Shown: piece after piece, positions 1-5,973 of the stretch | How the letters are laid out: each line of letters opens with the position of its first letter | How positions within the stretch are numbered: position 1 is the stretch's first letter | DNA from: a bacterium | GTDB taxonomy: Bacteria > Fidelibacterota > Marinisomatia > Marinisomatales > JAHJCW01 | DNA length: 7,068 bases | Assembly: GCA_030621275.1 (NCBI GenBank) | Contig: JAUXHY010000063.1 | Coordinates: forward strand, 1 to 7,068 | Reading direction: 5' to 3' | Notes under the pieces: model-generated | Told to the model about the DNA's origin: nothing | What the model saw: only the letters and a program-made list of their open reading frames with translations | Database searches by the model: none | Made by a program: the position numbers and the translations under genes

Positions 1-1
1 A

Positions 2-124
2 GGTGCGGCTATTGGAATCGGAAGTACATACATTTTTACAAAATCCTATCGGAAAAAACCGATAGAAGTAGGATTTGCTTCAAATAAAGATATGAAAATG
101 CTAACGATTTACTATAAATTTTAA
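2..124 (+). CDS. 3' end of an unidentified protein, possibly outer-membrane
   Basis: An open frame enters from the left edge and ends at TAA 122-124, giving 40 residues of a C-terminus. It begins with a glycine-rich stretch (GAAIGIGS), continues with a basic segment (KSYRKK), and ends in the alternating aromatic sequence LTIYYKF. A terminal Phe after alternating residues is what the last strand of an outer-membrane barrel looks like, but 40 residues are too few to assign a family. The rest of the gene lies outside the window. There is no clear terminator after the stop. The 165 bp up to the next gene hold no further open frame or convincing promoter that I can see. Confidence 0.55.
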   Translation, partial: GAAIGIGSTYIFTKSYRKKPIEVGFASNKDMKMLTIYYKF

Positions 125-289
125 AACTTCAGTCAACAATATATTATAGAACATCTCCCGGATAGTGCTAAATGGAATTTGACTTATTTCACAATAAATA
201 AAATCCGTCAGGTTAAGAAGCATTTATTTGGAGTTTTTGTAATCTCAAAATAATAAACTAACTTTTAGTAAATAAATTATGGGAAAACT

Positions 290-820
290 ATGCAGGAAAT
301 ACTAATAAATTATTTTACAGAACATGCCGTAGAAGTTATATGGATTTTCATTTTATTCTTTTTGGGTAAAATAATTTTAAGAACGATGGTTAAGCAATTT
401 ATTAAATTATCGGATGATGGTGATGATAGTCACGAGTCTGCAAAAGAAAAACGTGCTAGGACTCTTGGTCAAATAATTAGGTCAATAGGCAATATCTTTA
501 TTTATTCGTTGATATTATTCATGGTCTTAAATTTATCTGGTATTGATATAAGACCGATATTGGCAAGTGCAGGGATTATTGGATTGGCAATAGGTTTTGG
601 AGCACAGTCACTGGTAAAAGATTTTGTTTCAGGACTTTTCATATTAATTGAAAATCAATATGGAATAGGGGATAGAGTGAAAATTGGTAGCTTTGTAGGC
701 AGTGTAATCAAAATTACTATGCGTTCTACTGTACTAATGGATGATGAAAAAAAAGTGTATTATATTTCGAATGGTTTAATTAAAGATGTAACTAATATGT
801 CTCAACAACATAAAACATAA
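290..820 (+). CDS. Short MscS-family mechanosensitive channel lacking the C-terminal domain
   Basis: This is a small-conductance mechanosensitive channel subunit of the inner membrane; the family opens under membrane tension to release solutes. Hydrophobic helices lie at about residues 15-31 and 66-82. The pore helix is unmistakable: residues 92-116 carry the Gly/Ala-rich AGIIGLAIGFGAQSLVKDF motif. The beta domain follows (ENQYGIGDRVKIG, then RSTVL and SNGLIKDVTNMS at about 121-171). The protein stops at residue 176, right after that beta domain, so the alpha/beta part that forms the cytoplasmic cage in MscS is absent. It has one or two fewer N-terminal helices than larger homologues. The SNG triplet replaces the usual PNG. 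The ATG at 290 has a weak GGGA 5 bp upstream. An ATG at 279 in another frame is closed after eight codons. The family call is firm; whether the short form works as a channel is unknown. Confidence 0.9.
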   Translation: MQEILINYFTEHAVEVIWIFILFFLGKIILRTMVKQFIKLSDDGDDSHESAKEKRARTLGQIIRSIGNIFIYSLILFMVLNLSGIDIRPILASAGIIGLAIGFGAQSLVKDFVSGLFILIENQYGIGDRVKIGSFVGSVIKITMRSTVLMDDEKKVYYISNGLIKDVTNMSQQHKT

Positions 821-847
821 TTAAATATTAAATAGGAAAACAAAACA

Positions 848-1021
848 ATGAAAAACAAATTAATCAGACATTACGCACTAATCGTAGTATTTCTTGGAGT
901 TGCAGGGGTATTTTATGCTCAAAGTCAAACTTCTTTAGCTCAATTTTTAATATTCCTATTTAGTGGAATATTAGTTGGAATTAATATTTGTAAAATAAAA
1001 AATGCTAATAAGGATGCTTAA
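848..1021 (+). CDS. 57-residue two-helix membrane protein
   Basis: This small gene encodes 57 residues starting MKNKLIRHYALIVVFLG. Two hydrophobic segments lie at about residues 8-24 and 31-49, separated by a short polar turn (AQSQTS). The tail is basic and polar (KIKNANKDA). The start is supported by AGGA at 834-837, ten bases before the ATG. The gene sits 27 bp after the MscS-type gene. Its stop is doubled (TAATAA, 1019-1024) and abuts the GTG of the next gene, so the three are probably one operon with coupled translation. Two short helices with a tight turn would make a hairpin membrane protein, perhaps a subunit or regulator of a neighbour. I recognise no family, so no function is assigned. 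Both the length and the operon position argue that it is real. Confidence 0.7.
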   Translation: MKNKLIRHYALIVVFLGVAGVFYAQSQTSLAQFLIFLFSGILVGINICKIKNANKDA

Positions 1022-1024
1022 TAA

Positions 1025-1834
1025 GTGAATAAAACAATATTTTATTGGCTATTAGCCATAATAATAACTTTAAGTGCGGCGGTTTACCAACGTGCAACCG
1101 GCCCGACTTATCCAAAGATAATTAATCTCACATTTGCCGATCAGCAATATAAAATAAAATTACTCCGCAGTCATAGCAGTACAAAACCGTGTCAGGTTTC
1201 CTTAAATATCAATAATAATAGGGTAGAGGGTAAAATATTGTATAGACGGTATCCATCATCTAATGATTTTACTGAAATAATAATGGAACGGGATGGCGAG
1301 AATTTAATAGCACAGCTTCCCAATCAAGCACCTGCCGGTAAATTGGAATATCGTGTTTTACTAAATGATATAGAAAATAATGTGGAATTATTAAATAGCG
1401 GGCCGATAATAATCCGCTTTAAAGGCGATGTTCCTGCTACTGTGCTGATACCACATATATTCTTCATGTTTTTTGCAATGCTTTTTTCAAATCTTACAGG
1501 CTTGCTCGCGCTTGGTAAAAAGGAAAGATATAAGTTTTATACAATAGTTACCACGTTGTTATTATTAGCAGGAGGTATGATACTTGGACCTATTGTGCAG
1601 AAATTTGCCTTTGGTGAATTGTGGGCTGGAGTTCCTTTCGGTTGGGATTTAACTGATAACAAACTATTAATTTCAGTTGTCTTTTGGGTAATAGCAGTAG
1701 TAGGTAACTGGAAAAAGGACAGACCATATCTTTCGCTTATAGCAGCGATTATATTGCTACTGGTGTATTCGATACCGCATAGTATGTTTGGTTCAGAATT
1801 AGACTATTCTACGGGAGTAATAGGGCAGGGGTAG
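1025..1834 (+). CDS. Conserved-looking membrane protein with extracytoplasmic beta-rich domain
   Basis: The 269-residue protein starts with one hydrophobic helix (residues 5-20, signal anchor or uncleaved signal). A soluble domain of about 110 residues follows (25-136), with alternating polar and hydrophobic strands and a pattern like an Ig/fibronectin fold (LEYRVLLND, GPIIIRFKG). Four membrane helices then lie at about 138-162, 172-192, 213-228 and 236-251. The loop before the fourth helix overall is strongly patterned (WAGVPFGWDLTDNK, 200-213). His144 and His252 sit in or next to helices, so metal or heme binding is conceivable but unproven. The GTG start is chosen because AAGGA lies ten bases upstream, the signal-like helix starts immediately, and no ATG precedes the soluble domain. 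It follows the 57-residue gene with no gap beyond a double stop. I believe similar proteins occur in Bacteroidota genomes, but I cannot name a function. Confidence 0.75.
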   Translation: MNKTIFYWLLAIIITLSAAVYQRATGPTYPKIINLTFADQQYKIKLLRSHSSTKPCQVSLNINNNRVEGKILYRRYPSSNDFTEIIMERDGENLIAQLPNQAPAGKLEYRVLLNDIENNVELLNSGPIIIRFKGDVPATVLIPHIFFMFFAMLFSNLTGLLALGKKERYKFYTIVTTLLLLAGGMILGPIVQKFAFGELWAGVPFGWDLTDNKLLISVVFWVIAVVGNWKKDRPYLSLIAAIILLLVYSIPHSMFGSELDYSTGVIGQG

Positions 1835-1850
1835 AATTATATAGCCATTC

Positions 1851-1869
1851 CCCGCAAAACAACTGCGGG
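1851..1869 (+). terminator. GC-rich hairpin between two transcription units
   Basis: CCCGCA (1851-1856) pairs with TGCGGG (1864-1869) around a 7-base loop, a perfect 6-bp stem and the most GC-rich patch in this AT-rich spacer. It lies 17 bp after the stop of the membrane-protein gene and 50 bp before the lipoprotein start. No run of T follows on the + strand, so it is not a textbook Rho-independent terminator. It may be a weak terminator, an mRNA-stabilising hairpin, or part of a dispersed repeat. Confidence 0.35.
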
Positions 1870-1918
1870 ACAGGCTGAACAAAGTGAAAAATCCATTATT
1901 TAAAAAGATTGAGGTAAT

Positions 1919-3487
1919 ATGAAAAAATTATTACAAATAATATTTCTTGCTAACATTTTTATATTATTTTCTTGTAATACTATAGTTAAAGTTGAAATTC
2001 CTGAAGATATAATTGCATTCCTTGATACAATTGGGGATAATCGTGTTGAATTGGAAAAAGTAATTAATCATTATCATGAGGATAGCCTAAAACTTAATGC
2101 GGCATTTTTCCTCATAGAAAATATGGGTGACCATTGTTATTCAAAATATAAACTTGTTGATTCTACTGATTCAATAGTTCCTTTTAATATATTAGATTAT
2201 CCTGATTATAATTCTATGGTCGCTGCCTATGATTCTATTGAAGGTACTTTAGGAGAATTAGAATTTAAAAGGGATACACTTATTAAAGATTATCAGTTAA
2301 TTACAGCAGATTTCATGATACAGAATATTGATTATGCATTTAAAGCATGGAGGGAAAATCCTTGGTCAAAACATCTTTCCTTTCAACAATTTTGTGAATT
2401 TGTATTGCCTTACCGTGGTAGCAATGAACCTCTTGAGAACTGGCGTCCCTATTTTATTGACAAATATAACTGGATACCGGATTCCATGAAAAATAGCGAT
2501 GACCCAATAAAAGCTGCCACAATGATAAATAATGAATTGAAATCATGGTTTTCATTTGATCCGAGATTCTACCGACATCCTACAGATTTAGGATTAAGCC
2601 AAATGCTTGAATATAAAATGGGTAGGTGCGAGGATATGACAAATTTGGCAATTTATGCAATGCGTGCAATGGGAATACCTGTAATGAGTGATTACACTCC
2701 ATATTGGGCAAAAACAAACAATAATCATGCTTGGAATGCAACTATTGATAAAGAGGGGAAGGTTATTGTCTTTATGGGCTCAGAATCAAATCCCGGCGTG
2801 TATAAACTTAATAATGTAATATCTAAAGTATATAGGAAAACCTTCTCCATTCAACACGATTGTCTTGCAGAAATAAAGGAAGATTGGGAAAAAGTGCCAC
2901 CTTATATCAACCGTAATTCTTATACAGATTTTACAAAAGATTACATTCCTGTTATAGATATTTCTTTATGGCTTGAGAAAGAAGTACCCGATAGTGTTAA
3001 TTTTGCCTATATATGTGTATTTAATACTGCCAAATGGAAAGCTATACATTGGAGTAAAATCACTGATGATAGAGAAGTAATTTTTACAGATATGGGTATG
3101 GATATTGTATATCTACCTGCATTTTATATTGATAAAAAGATTGTTCTTGCCGGAAAACCATTCATTTTAAACGAAAAAGGACAAATCCACACAATTATAC
3201 CTGATACAATTAATAAATCAACTGTAGAGTTGTATTCAACAACAAAAAGAGTCATTACAAAAGCAACAGAAGAAAGCGAGCAGGTCCACTTTGATATAGG
3301 GAAAACGTATGAATTATTCTACTGGAATGATGAATGGATTTTACATGGGAAACAGAAAGCTGGAGATGGTCCTTTAATTTTTAAAAATGTTCCATCAAAT
3401 GCTCTTTATTGGTTAGTAGCTGAAGATTCACATGATGAAGAAAGAATTTTCACTATAAATCAAGATGCAAAACAGGTTTGGTGGTAG
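1919..3487 (+). CDS. Transglutaminase-like superfamily lipoprotein
   Basis: The N-terminus (MKKLL, hydrophobic core, LFSC at residues 16-19) is a lipoprotein signal, so Cys19 should be lipidated and the protein anchored in the envelope. A helical linker (30-200) leads into a transglutaminase/papain-like core: LGLSQMLEYKMGRCEDMTNLA (224-244) places Cys237 at the head of the nucleophile helix, RAMGIPV follows (249-255), and NNNHAWN (267-273) gives His270. The usual third residue, Asp in a WxxLDP-type strand, is not at the expected place; Asp277 or Glu289 in FMGSES could substitute. Residues about 345-500 form a beta-rich C-terminal region (AYICVFNT, MDIVYLPAFY). Known relatives include proteases, peptidoglycan-acting enzymes and amidases, so the substrate cannot be named. 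GAGG lies 4 bp before the start region (1911-1914). The gene ends with three tandem TAG codons. A barrel gene follows after 36 bp, probably in the same operon. Confidence 0.85.
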   Translation: MKKLLQIIFLANIFILFSCNTIVKVEIPEDIIAFLDTIGDNRVELEKVINHYHEDSLKLNAAFFLIENMGDHCYSKYKLVDSTDSIVPFNILDYPDYNSMVAAYDSIEGTLGELEFKRDTLIKDYQLITADFMIQNIDYAFKAWRENPWSKHLSFQQFCEFVLPYRGSNEPLENWRPYFIDKYNWIPDSMKNSDDPIKAATMINNELKSWFSFDPRFYRHPTDLGLSQMLEYKMGRCEDMTNLAIYAMRAMGIPVMSDYTPYWAKTNNNHAWNATIDKEGKVIVFMGSESNPGVYKLNNVISKVYRKTFSIQHDCLAEIKEDWEKVPPYINRNSYTDFTKDYIPVIDISLWLEKEVPDSVNFAYICVFNTAKWKAIHWSKITDDREVIFTDMGMDIVYLPAFYIDKKIVLAGKPFILNEKGQIHTIIPDTINKSTVELYSTTKRVITKATEESEQVHFDIGKTYELFYWNDEWILHGKQKAGDGPLIFKNVPSNALYWLVAEDSHDEERIFTINQDAKQVWW

Positions 3488-3523
3488 TAGTAGTTATAGG
3501 TAATTCAATATAGGATACAAACA

Positions 3524-4102
3524 ATGAAAAATAAACAAATGTTGATTGTGTTATTATCAATTATTTCCATAAGCAGTGTGCTTAAAAGTCAAAATGGCGA
3601 TTATGCTGTTGGTCTTTCATACGGATTCCAAGATAGAGAATTGGTGGATATTTGGGTTGGTGAGCCTTATAATATATGGATTGACCAAATTTCTTCAAAT
3701 ATTTTCACCGGTTTTTGCCGATATCGAGTTTCTCCACATTTTGAGTTAGGTTTATTTACCGAATTTGAGACAGGAAAATTTGATGTTATTTTCTTATCGG
3801 AACAAAAAGCCACGCGTTTGGGAATCGGCACAACTTGGTTGGGAAAATATCCAGCTGAAATGATACATTTTCAACTTGGTGGATATTTCGAATATAATGT
3901 TGTATCACCGGAAAACGACAATTACGATAGAGAAACCGGTATTGGTTATGGAATTATTGTCGGTCCTGCGGTAGAATATAAAAATTATGGAGTGGCTATT
4001 CACTATCACGCAGGATTTTCATATTATCCTACCGATGGTGAACCCGATGAGTATTCTTACGCCAATACAAAAATTAAAATCAAATTTTACTATATTTTAT
4101 AA
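3524..4102 (+). CDS. Small outer-membrane beta-barrel protein
   Basis: The 192-residue product has a Sec signal peptide (MKNKQMLIVLL to about residue 22, mature start near Gln23). It is then almost entirely alternating amphipathic strands with aromatic girdle residues: YAVGLSYGF, IFTGFCRYRV, FELGLFTEFETG, RLGIGTTWLG, FQLGGYFEYNV, GYGIIVGPAVEY, GVAIHYHAGFSYY and IKIKFYYIL. This count of about eight strands matches an OmpA/OmpX-sized barrel. There is no OmpA peptidoglycan-binding domain. AGGA at 3512-3515, eight bases before the ATG, supports the start. It lies 36 bp after the transglutaminase-like lipoprotein with no terminator between, so co-expression is likely, and the two may act at the same envelope location. 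A specific function is not visible. It converges with the - strand barrel gene, with only 38 bp between their stops. Confidence 0.75.
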   Translation: MKNKQMLIVLLSIISISSVLKSQNGDYAVGLSYGFQDRELVDIWVGEPYNIWIDQISSNIFTGFCRYRVSPHFELGLFTEFETGKFDVIFLSEQKATRLGIGTTWLGKYPAEMIHFQLGGYFEYNVVSPENDNYDRETGIGYGIIVGPAVEYKNYGVAIHYHAGFSYYPTDGEPDEYSYANTKIKIKFYYIL

Positions 4103-4140
4103 GTTATTATGATAAATAATAATTACAATTACCATTTTGA

Positions 4141-4776
4141 TTAAAAATATCTACGCATATAAGTTGATAGTATTATGCTGTGCATAATATCGCCGGTAAA
4201 GAAATATTTATATCCTAATGATAAACCAATAGCCATCGGAGAATCATCACCCATATAGTATTCATAATTAATTTCCGGCTCAATAAATAACCCGGATGTG
4301 ATATTGATATCTTGTTTAGTACAGTTAGCACATCCGTCTATTCCGCGTCTTGCATTTACAATCCAATCTTGACCAATTAGTAATTTTCCTGAGAACAGGG
4401 TATTCGGATTTTTATTTAAATTAAATGGTAAAGTTTTTAATCCACAATATAAGCTCAGTTGTGGTATTGTCACGTCTGATTCTGTTCTTGCTCCGCCTGC
4501 TAATGTATTATAAAAAGGTCGCAAATCCTTTGGGAATTCCAAAACAGCATTACCCCCAACTACTAAATATTTTCTAAAGAAAATATCCATTCTAAATTCA
4601 ATTGGCATAGTTGATTCTTTAAATCCTTCTTGCTCGGCAATTTCTTTATCATAGGATGTGAATCCTACACCTAACCAATATAAGTCAAAACCGGCTGAAT
4701 AATTATTTTTATCGATAGATTGGGAAAACAGTAGAATTGGAACTAACAGAACAATATATAGAAGATGTATTTTAAT
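4141..4776 (-). CDS. Outer-membrane barrel-type protein with apparent ATT start
   Basis: The first ATG in this frame (4608) gives 155 residues that start inside the barrel. The frame stays open upstream to the TAA at 4798-4800. It encodes an obvious signal peptide (KIHLLYIVLLVPILLFSQ, then SIDKNNYSAGFDLYW). No ATG, GTG or TTG precedes that signal. The best initiator is ATT at 4776-4774, seven bases after AGAGG (4788-4784), giving 211 residues. The mature part alternates like barrel strands (FRMDIFF, YLVVGGNAVLEF, LSLYCGL, FIEPEINYEYYMG, IGLSLGYKYFF, IILSTYMRRYF) and ends in Phe. A probable loop carries CANC (Cys149 and Cys152 of the long form). It lies 59 bp downstream of msrBA on the same strand, likely the same operon. 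Family and function are not recognised. An ATG lost to mutation or a sequencing error would also explain the start. Confidence 0.7.
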   Translation of the reverse strand: MKIHLLYIVLLVPILLFSQSIDKNNYSAGFDLYWLGVGFTSYDKEIAEQEGFKESTMPIEFRMDIFFRKYLVVGGNAVLEFPKDLRPFYNTLAGGARTESDVTIPQLSLYCGLKTLPFNLNKNPNTLFSGKLLIGQDWIVNARRGIDGCANCTKQDINITSGLFIEPEINYEYYMGDDSPMAIGLSLGYKYFFTGDIMHSIILSTYMRRYF

Positions 4777-4788
4777 AGTAATACCTCT
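4774..4788 (-). promoter_or_regulatory. Ribosome binding site and ATT initiation codon
   Basis: Reading the - strand, AGAGG (4788-4784) is followed after seven bases by ATT AAA (4776-4771), which begins a signal-peptide sequence. This spacing is ideal for initiation. A second in-frame ATT at 4782 is only one base from the AGAGG and therefore too close. Native infC uses such rare ATT starts in many bacteria, so initiation here is possible but would be weak. Confidence 0.45.
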
Positions 4789-4796
4789 GAATTGGT

Positions 4797-4812
4797 ATTA
4801 TAAATTTATAAT
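4797..4812. repeat. 16-bp perfect palindrome upstream of the barrel gene
   Basis: ATTATAAATTTATAAT is identical to its reverse complement. It lies eight bases upstream of the AGAGG of the - strand barrel gene, in the 59-bp gap after msrBA. It reads TATAAT on both strands, so it could be a -10 element or an operator. In DNA this AT-rich it could also be chance. Confidence 0.35.
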
Positions 4813-4835
4813 CTAAATGAATATTTTGGAAGTGT

Positions 4836-5753
4836 TTAAAACCGTTTAGTGTAAATATGACAATTGAGAGTAGTTCCTTTATCGTCGTAATAATTCTGAT
4901 GATAATCTTCCGCTTTCCAAAAAGTGGATGCCTTGGTTACTTCAGTTGCAACATTTAATCCTTTATCATTCAAAGTAACAATTAATTTTTCCGCAATCTC
5001 TTTTTGTTTATCATTTAAGTAGAAAATACCGGAACGATATTGTGTTCCAATATCAGGTCCTTGCCTATTTACTTGAGAAGGATCATGTGTTTCAAAGAAT
5101 AATTTAGCTAATTTCTCGTAGCTAACTTTGGATGGATCGTAAATTACTTCAGTTGCTTCAGCATGACCTGTTGTACCAGTGCATACTTCTTGATAAGTCG
5201 GATTTCCTTTGGTTCCACCAGTATATCCAACGTTAGTGGAGATTACTCCATCAACCTTGGGAAAATGATATTCTGTGCCCCAAAAACAACCTGATGCAAA
5301 TATTGCTCTCTCAGTTTTATTTTCGTTAATCATAGGTTCAAAATTTATTGAAATTGAATTAACACAATGGCGTGTATTTTTATCTGTAAGACCTTCACCT
5401 ATGAATATATGCCCAAGATGTCCTCCACAGTTTGCGCAAACAATTTCCGTACGTTTGCTATCGACATCGGGAATGTGTTTTACTGCATTTGGGATTTCAT
5501 CATCAAAACTTGGCCATCCACAGTGCGAATCGAATTTTTCTTCGGATTTATATAATGGTGCATCGCACTGTTTGCATATATAAATACCTTTTTCAAAATG
5601 CATATTATATTCTCCTATAAAAGGACGTTCTGTACCTTTGTCAAGGATTATACGCTTTTCTTCTATAGTTAATAGATTGAATTTGTTGTCTTTTGTTTGA
5701 GCCATTAAAGCGATAACCCCAATGAAAATTAATAATGTGAATAAATATTTCAT
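4836..5753 (-). CDS. msrBA: Secreted bifunctional methionine sulfoxide reductase, MsrB-MsrA fusion
   Basis: The enzyme repairs oxidised methionine: MsrB reduces the R-sulfoxide and MsrA the S-sulfoxide. Residues 1-18 are a Sec signal peptide, with Gln19 after ALMA as the likely mature start, so it works in the periplasm. The MsrB domain (about 27-139) has zinc cysteines C60xxC63 and C106xxC109, the FDSHCGWPSF signature (Cys78), HLGHIF, and catalytic Cys130 in RHCVNS. The MsrA domain (about 147-305) has catalytic Cys156 in GCFWGTE, HAEATEV (Glu199), HDPSQ (Asp224), GTQYRS, and Cys298 near the C-terminus as resolving cysteine. All key residues are present. The order B then A is the reverse of the better-known Neisseria and Haemophilus MsrAB. 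GGA lies eight bases before the ATG. It probably heads an operon with the barrel gene downstream and is divergent from the tRNA-Arg unit. Confidence 0.95.
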   Translation of the reverse strand: MKYLFTLLIFIGVIALMAQTKDNKFNLLTIEEKRIILDKGTERPFIGEYNMHFEKGIYICKQCDAPLYKSEEKFDSHCGWPSFDDEIPNAVKHIPDVDSKRTEIVCANCGGHLGHIFIGEGLTDKNTRHCVNSISINFEPMINENKTERAIFASGCFWGTEYHFPKVDGVISTNVGYTGGTKGNPTYQEVCTGTTGHAEATEVIYDPSKVSYEKLAKLFFETHDPSQVNRQGPDIGTQYRSGIFYLNDKQKEIAEKLIVTLNDKGLNVATEVTKASTFWKAEDYHQNYYDDKGTTLNCHIYTKRF

Positions 5754-5792
5754 AATGTTTGTCCGTTATATTATAAAATATATCAAATATTA

Positions 5793-5824
5793 TTGTATAA
5801 AAATTGTAAGGTATATTACTTTTG
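5793..5824 (+). promoter_or_regulatory. Candidate Bacteroidetes-type promoter for the tRNA-Arg unit
   Basis: TACTTTTG (5817-5824) matches the TAnnTTTG -7 consensus of Bacteroidetes housekeeping promoters. TTG (5793-5795, within TATTG) lies 21 bp upstream, where the -33 TTTG element is expected. Transcription would start near 5831, about 40 bases before the mature tRNA. This is a consensus match only, in an AT-rich divergent intergenic region. Confidence 0.4.
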
Positions 5825-5870
5825 CAGAAATTGAGTAATGCTGTAACTTCCGCACGTTATTTTAAGTGAT

Positions 5871-5942
5871 GGGCTCGTAGTTCAATGGATAGAACAAGTC
5901 CCTCCTAAGGATTAGATAGAGGTTCGACTCCTCTCGAGCCTA
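5871..5942 (+). tRNA. tRNA-Arg, anticodon CCU
   Basis: A complete cloverleaf can be folded by eye. The acceptor GGGCTCG (5871-5877) pairs with CGAGCCT (5935-5941), with one G-U at the end and discriminator A5942. The D stem is GTTC/GAAC (5880-5883, 5892-5895). The anticodon stem is AGTCC/GGATT (5897-5901, 5909-5913) with loop CTCCTAA, giving anticodon CCT at 5904-5906, which reads the Arg codon AGG. The T stem is AGAGG/CCTCT with loop TTCGACT. The variable loop is 4 bases and the 3' CCA is not encoded. It lies 31 bp upstream of the TPR gene, probably in the same primary transcript. Confidence 0.95.
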
Positions 5943-5973
5943 CTAAATTTATTATTATGAATAGGAGATTTAA

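Noticed and set aside
106..109. Shared CANC sequence in MsrB (protein residues 106-109) and in the barrel gene as evidence of common origin
   Set aside because: In MsrB it is half of the zinc site. The flanking residues differ completely, so the match is coincidence. Coordinates here are protein residues.
179..204. TTGACT and TAAAAT as a sigma-70 promoter for the MscS gene
   Set aside because: The spacer is only 14 bp, and such hexamers are common by chance in this AT-rich DNA.
805..847. Frameshift as the reason for the short MscS protein
   Set aside because: The frames after residue 170 close within a few codons and none encodes anything like the MscS C-terminal domain. The next gene with its own ribosome binding site starts at 848.
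4104..4122. Inverted repeat TTATTAT/ATAATAA between the two convergent barrel genes as a bidirectional terminator
   Set aside because: The stem is entirely A/T, seven pairs, and too weak to call as a terminator in DNA of this composition.
5275..5620. Open frames on the + strand opposite msrBA
   Set aside because: They overlap the fully conserved MsrB catalytic and zinc-binding region on the other strand, and their translations show no recognisable domain. They are shadows.
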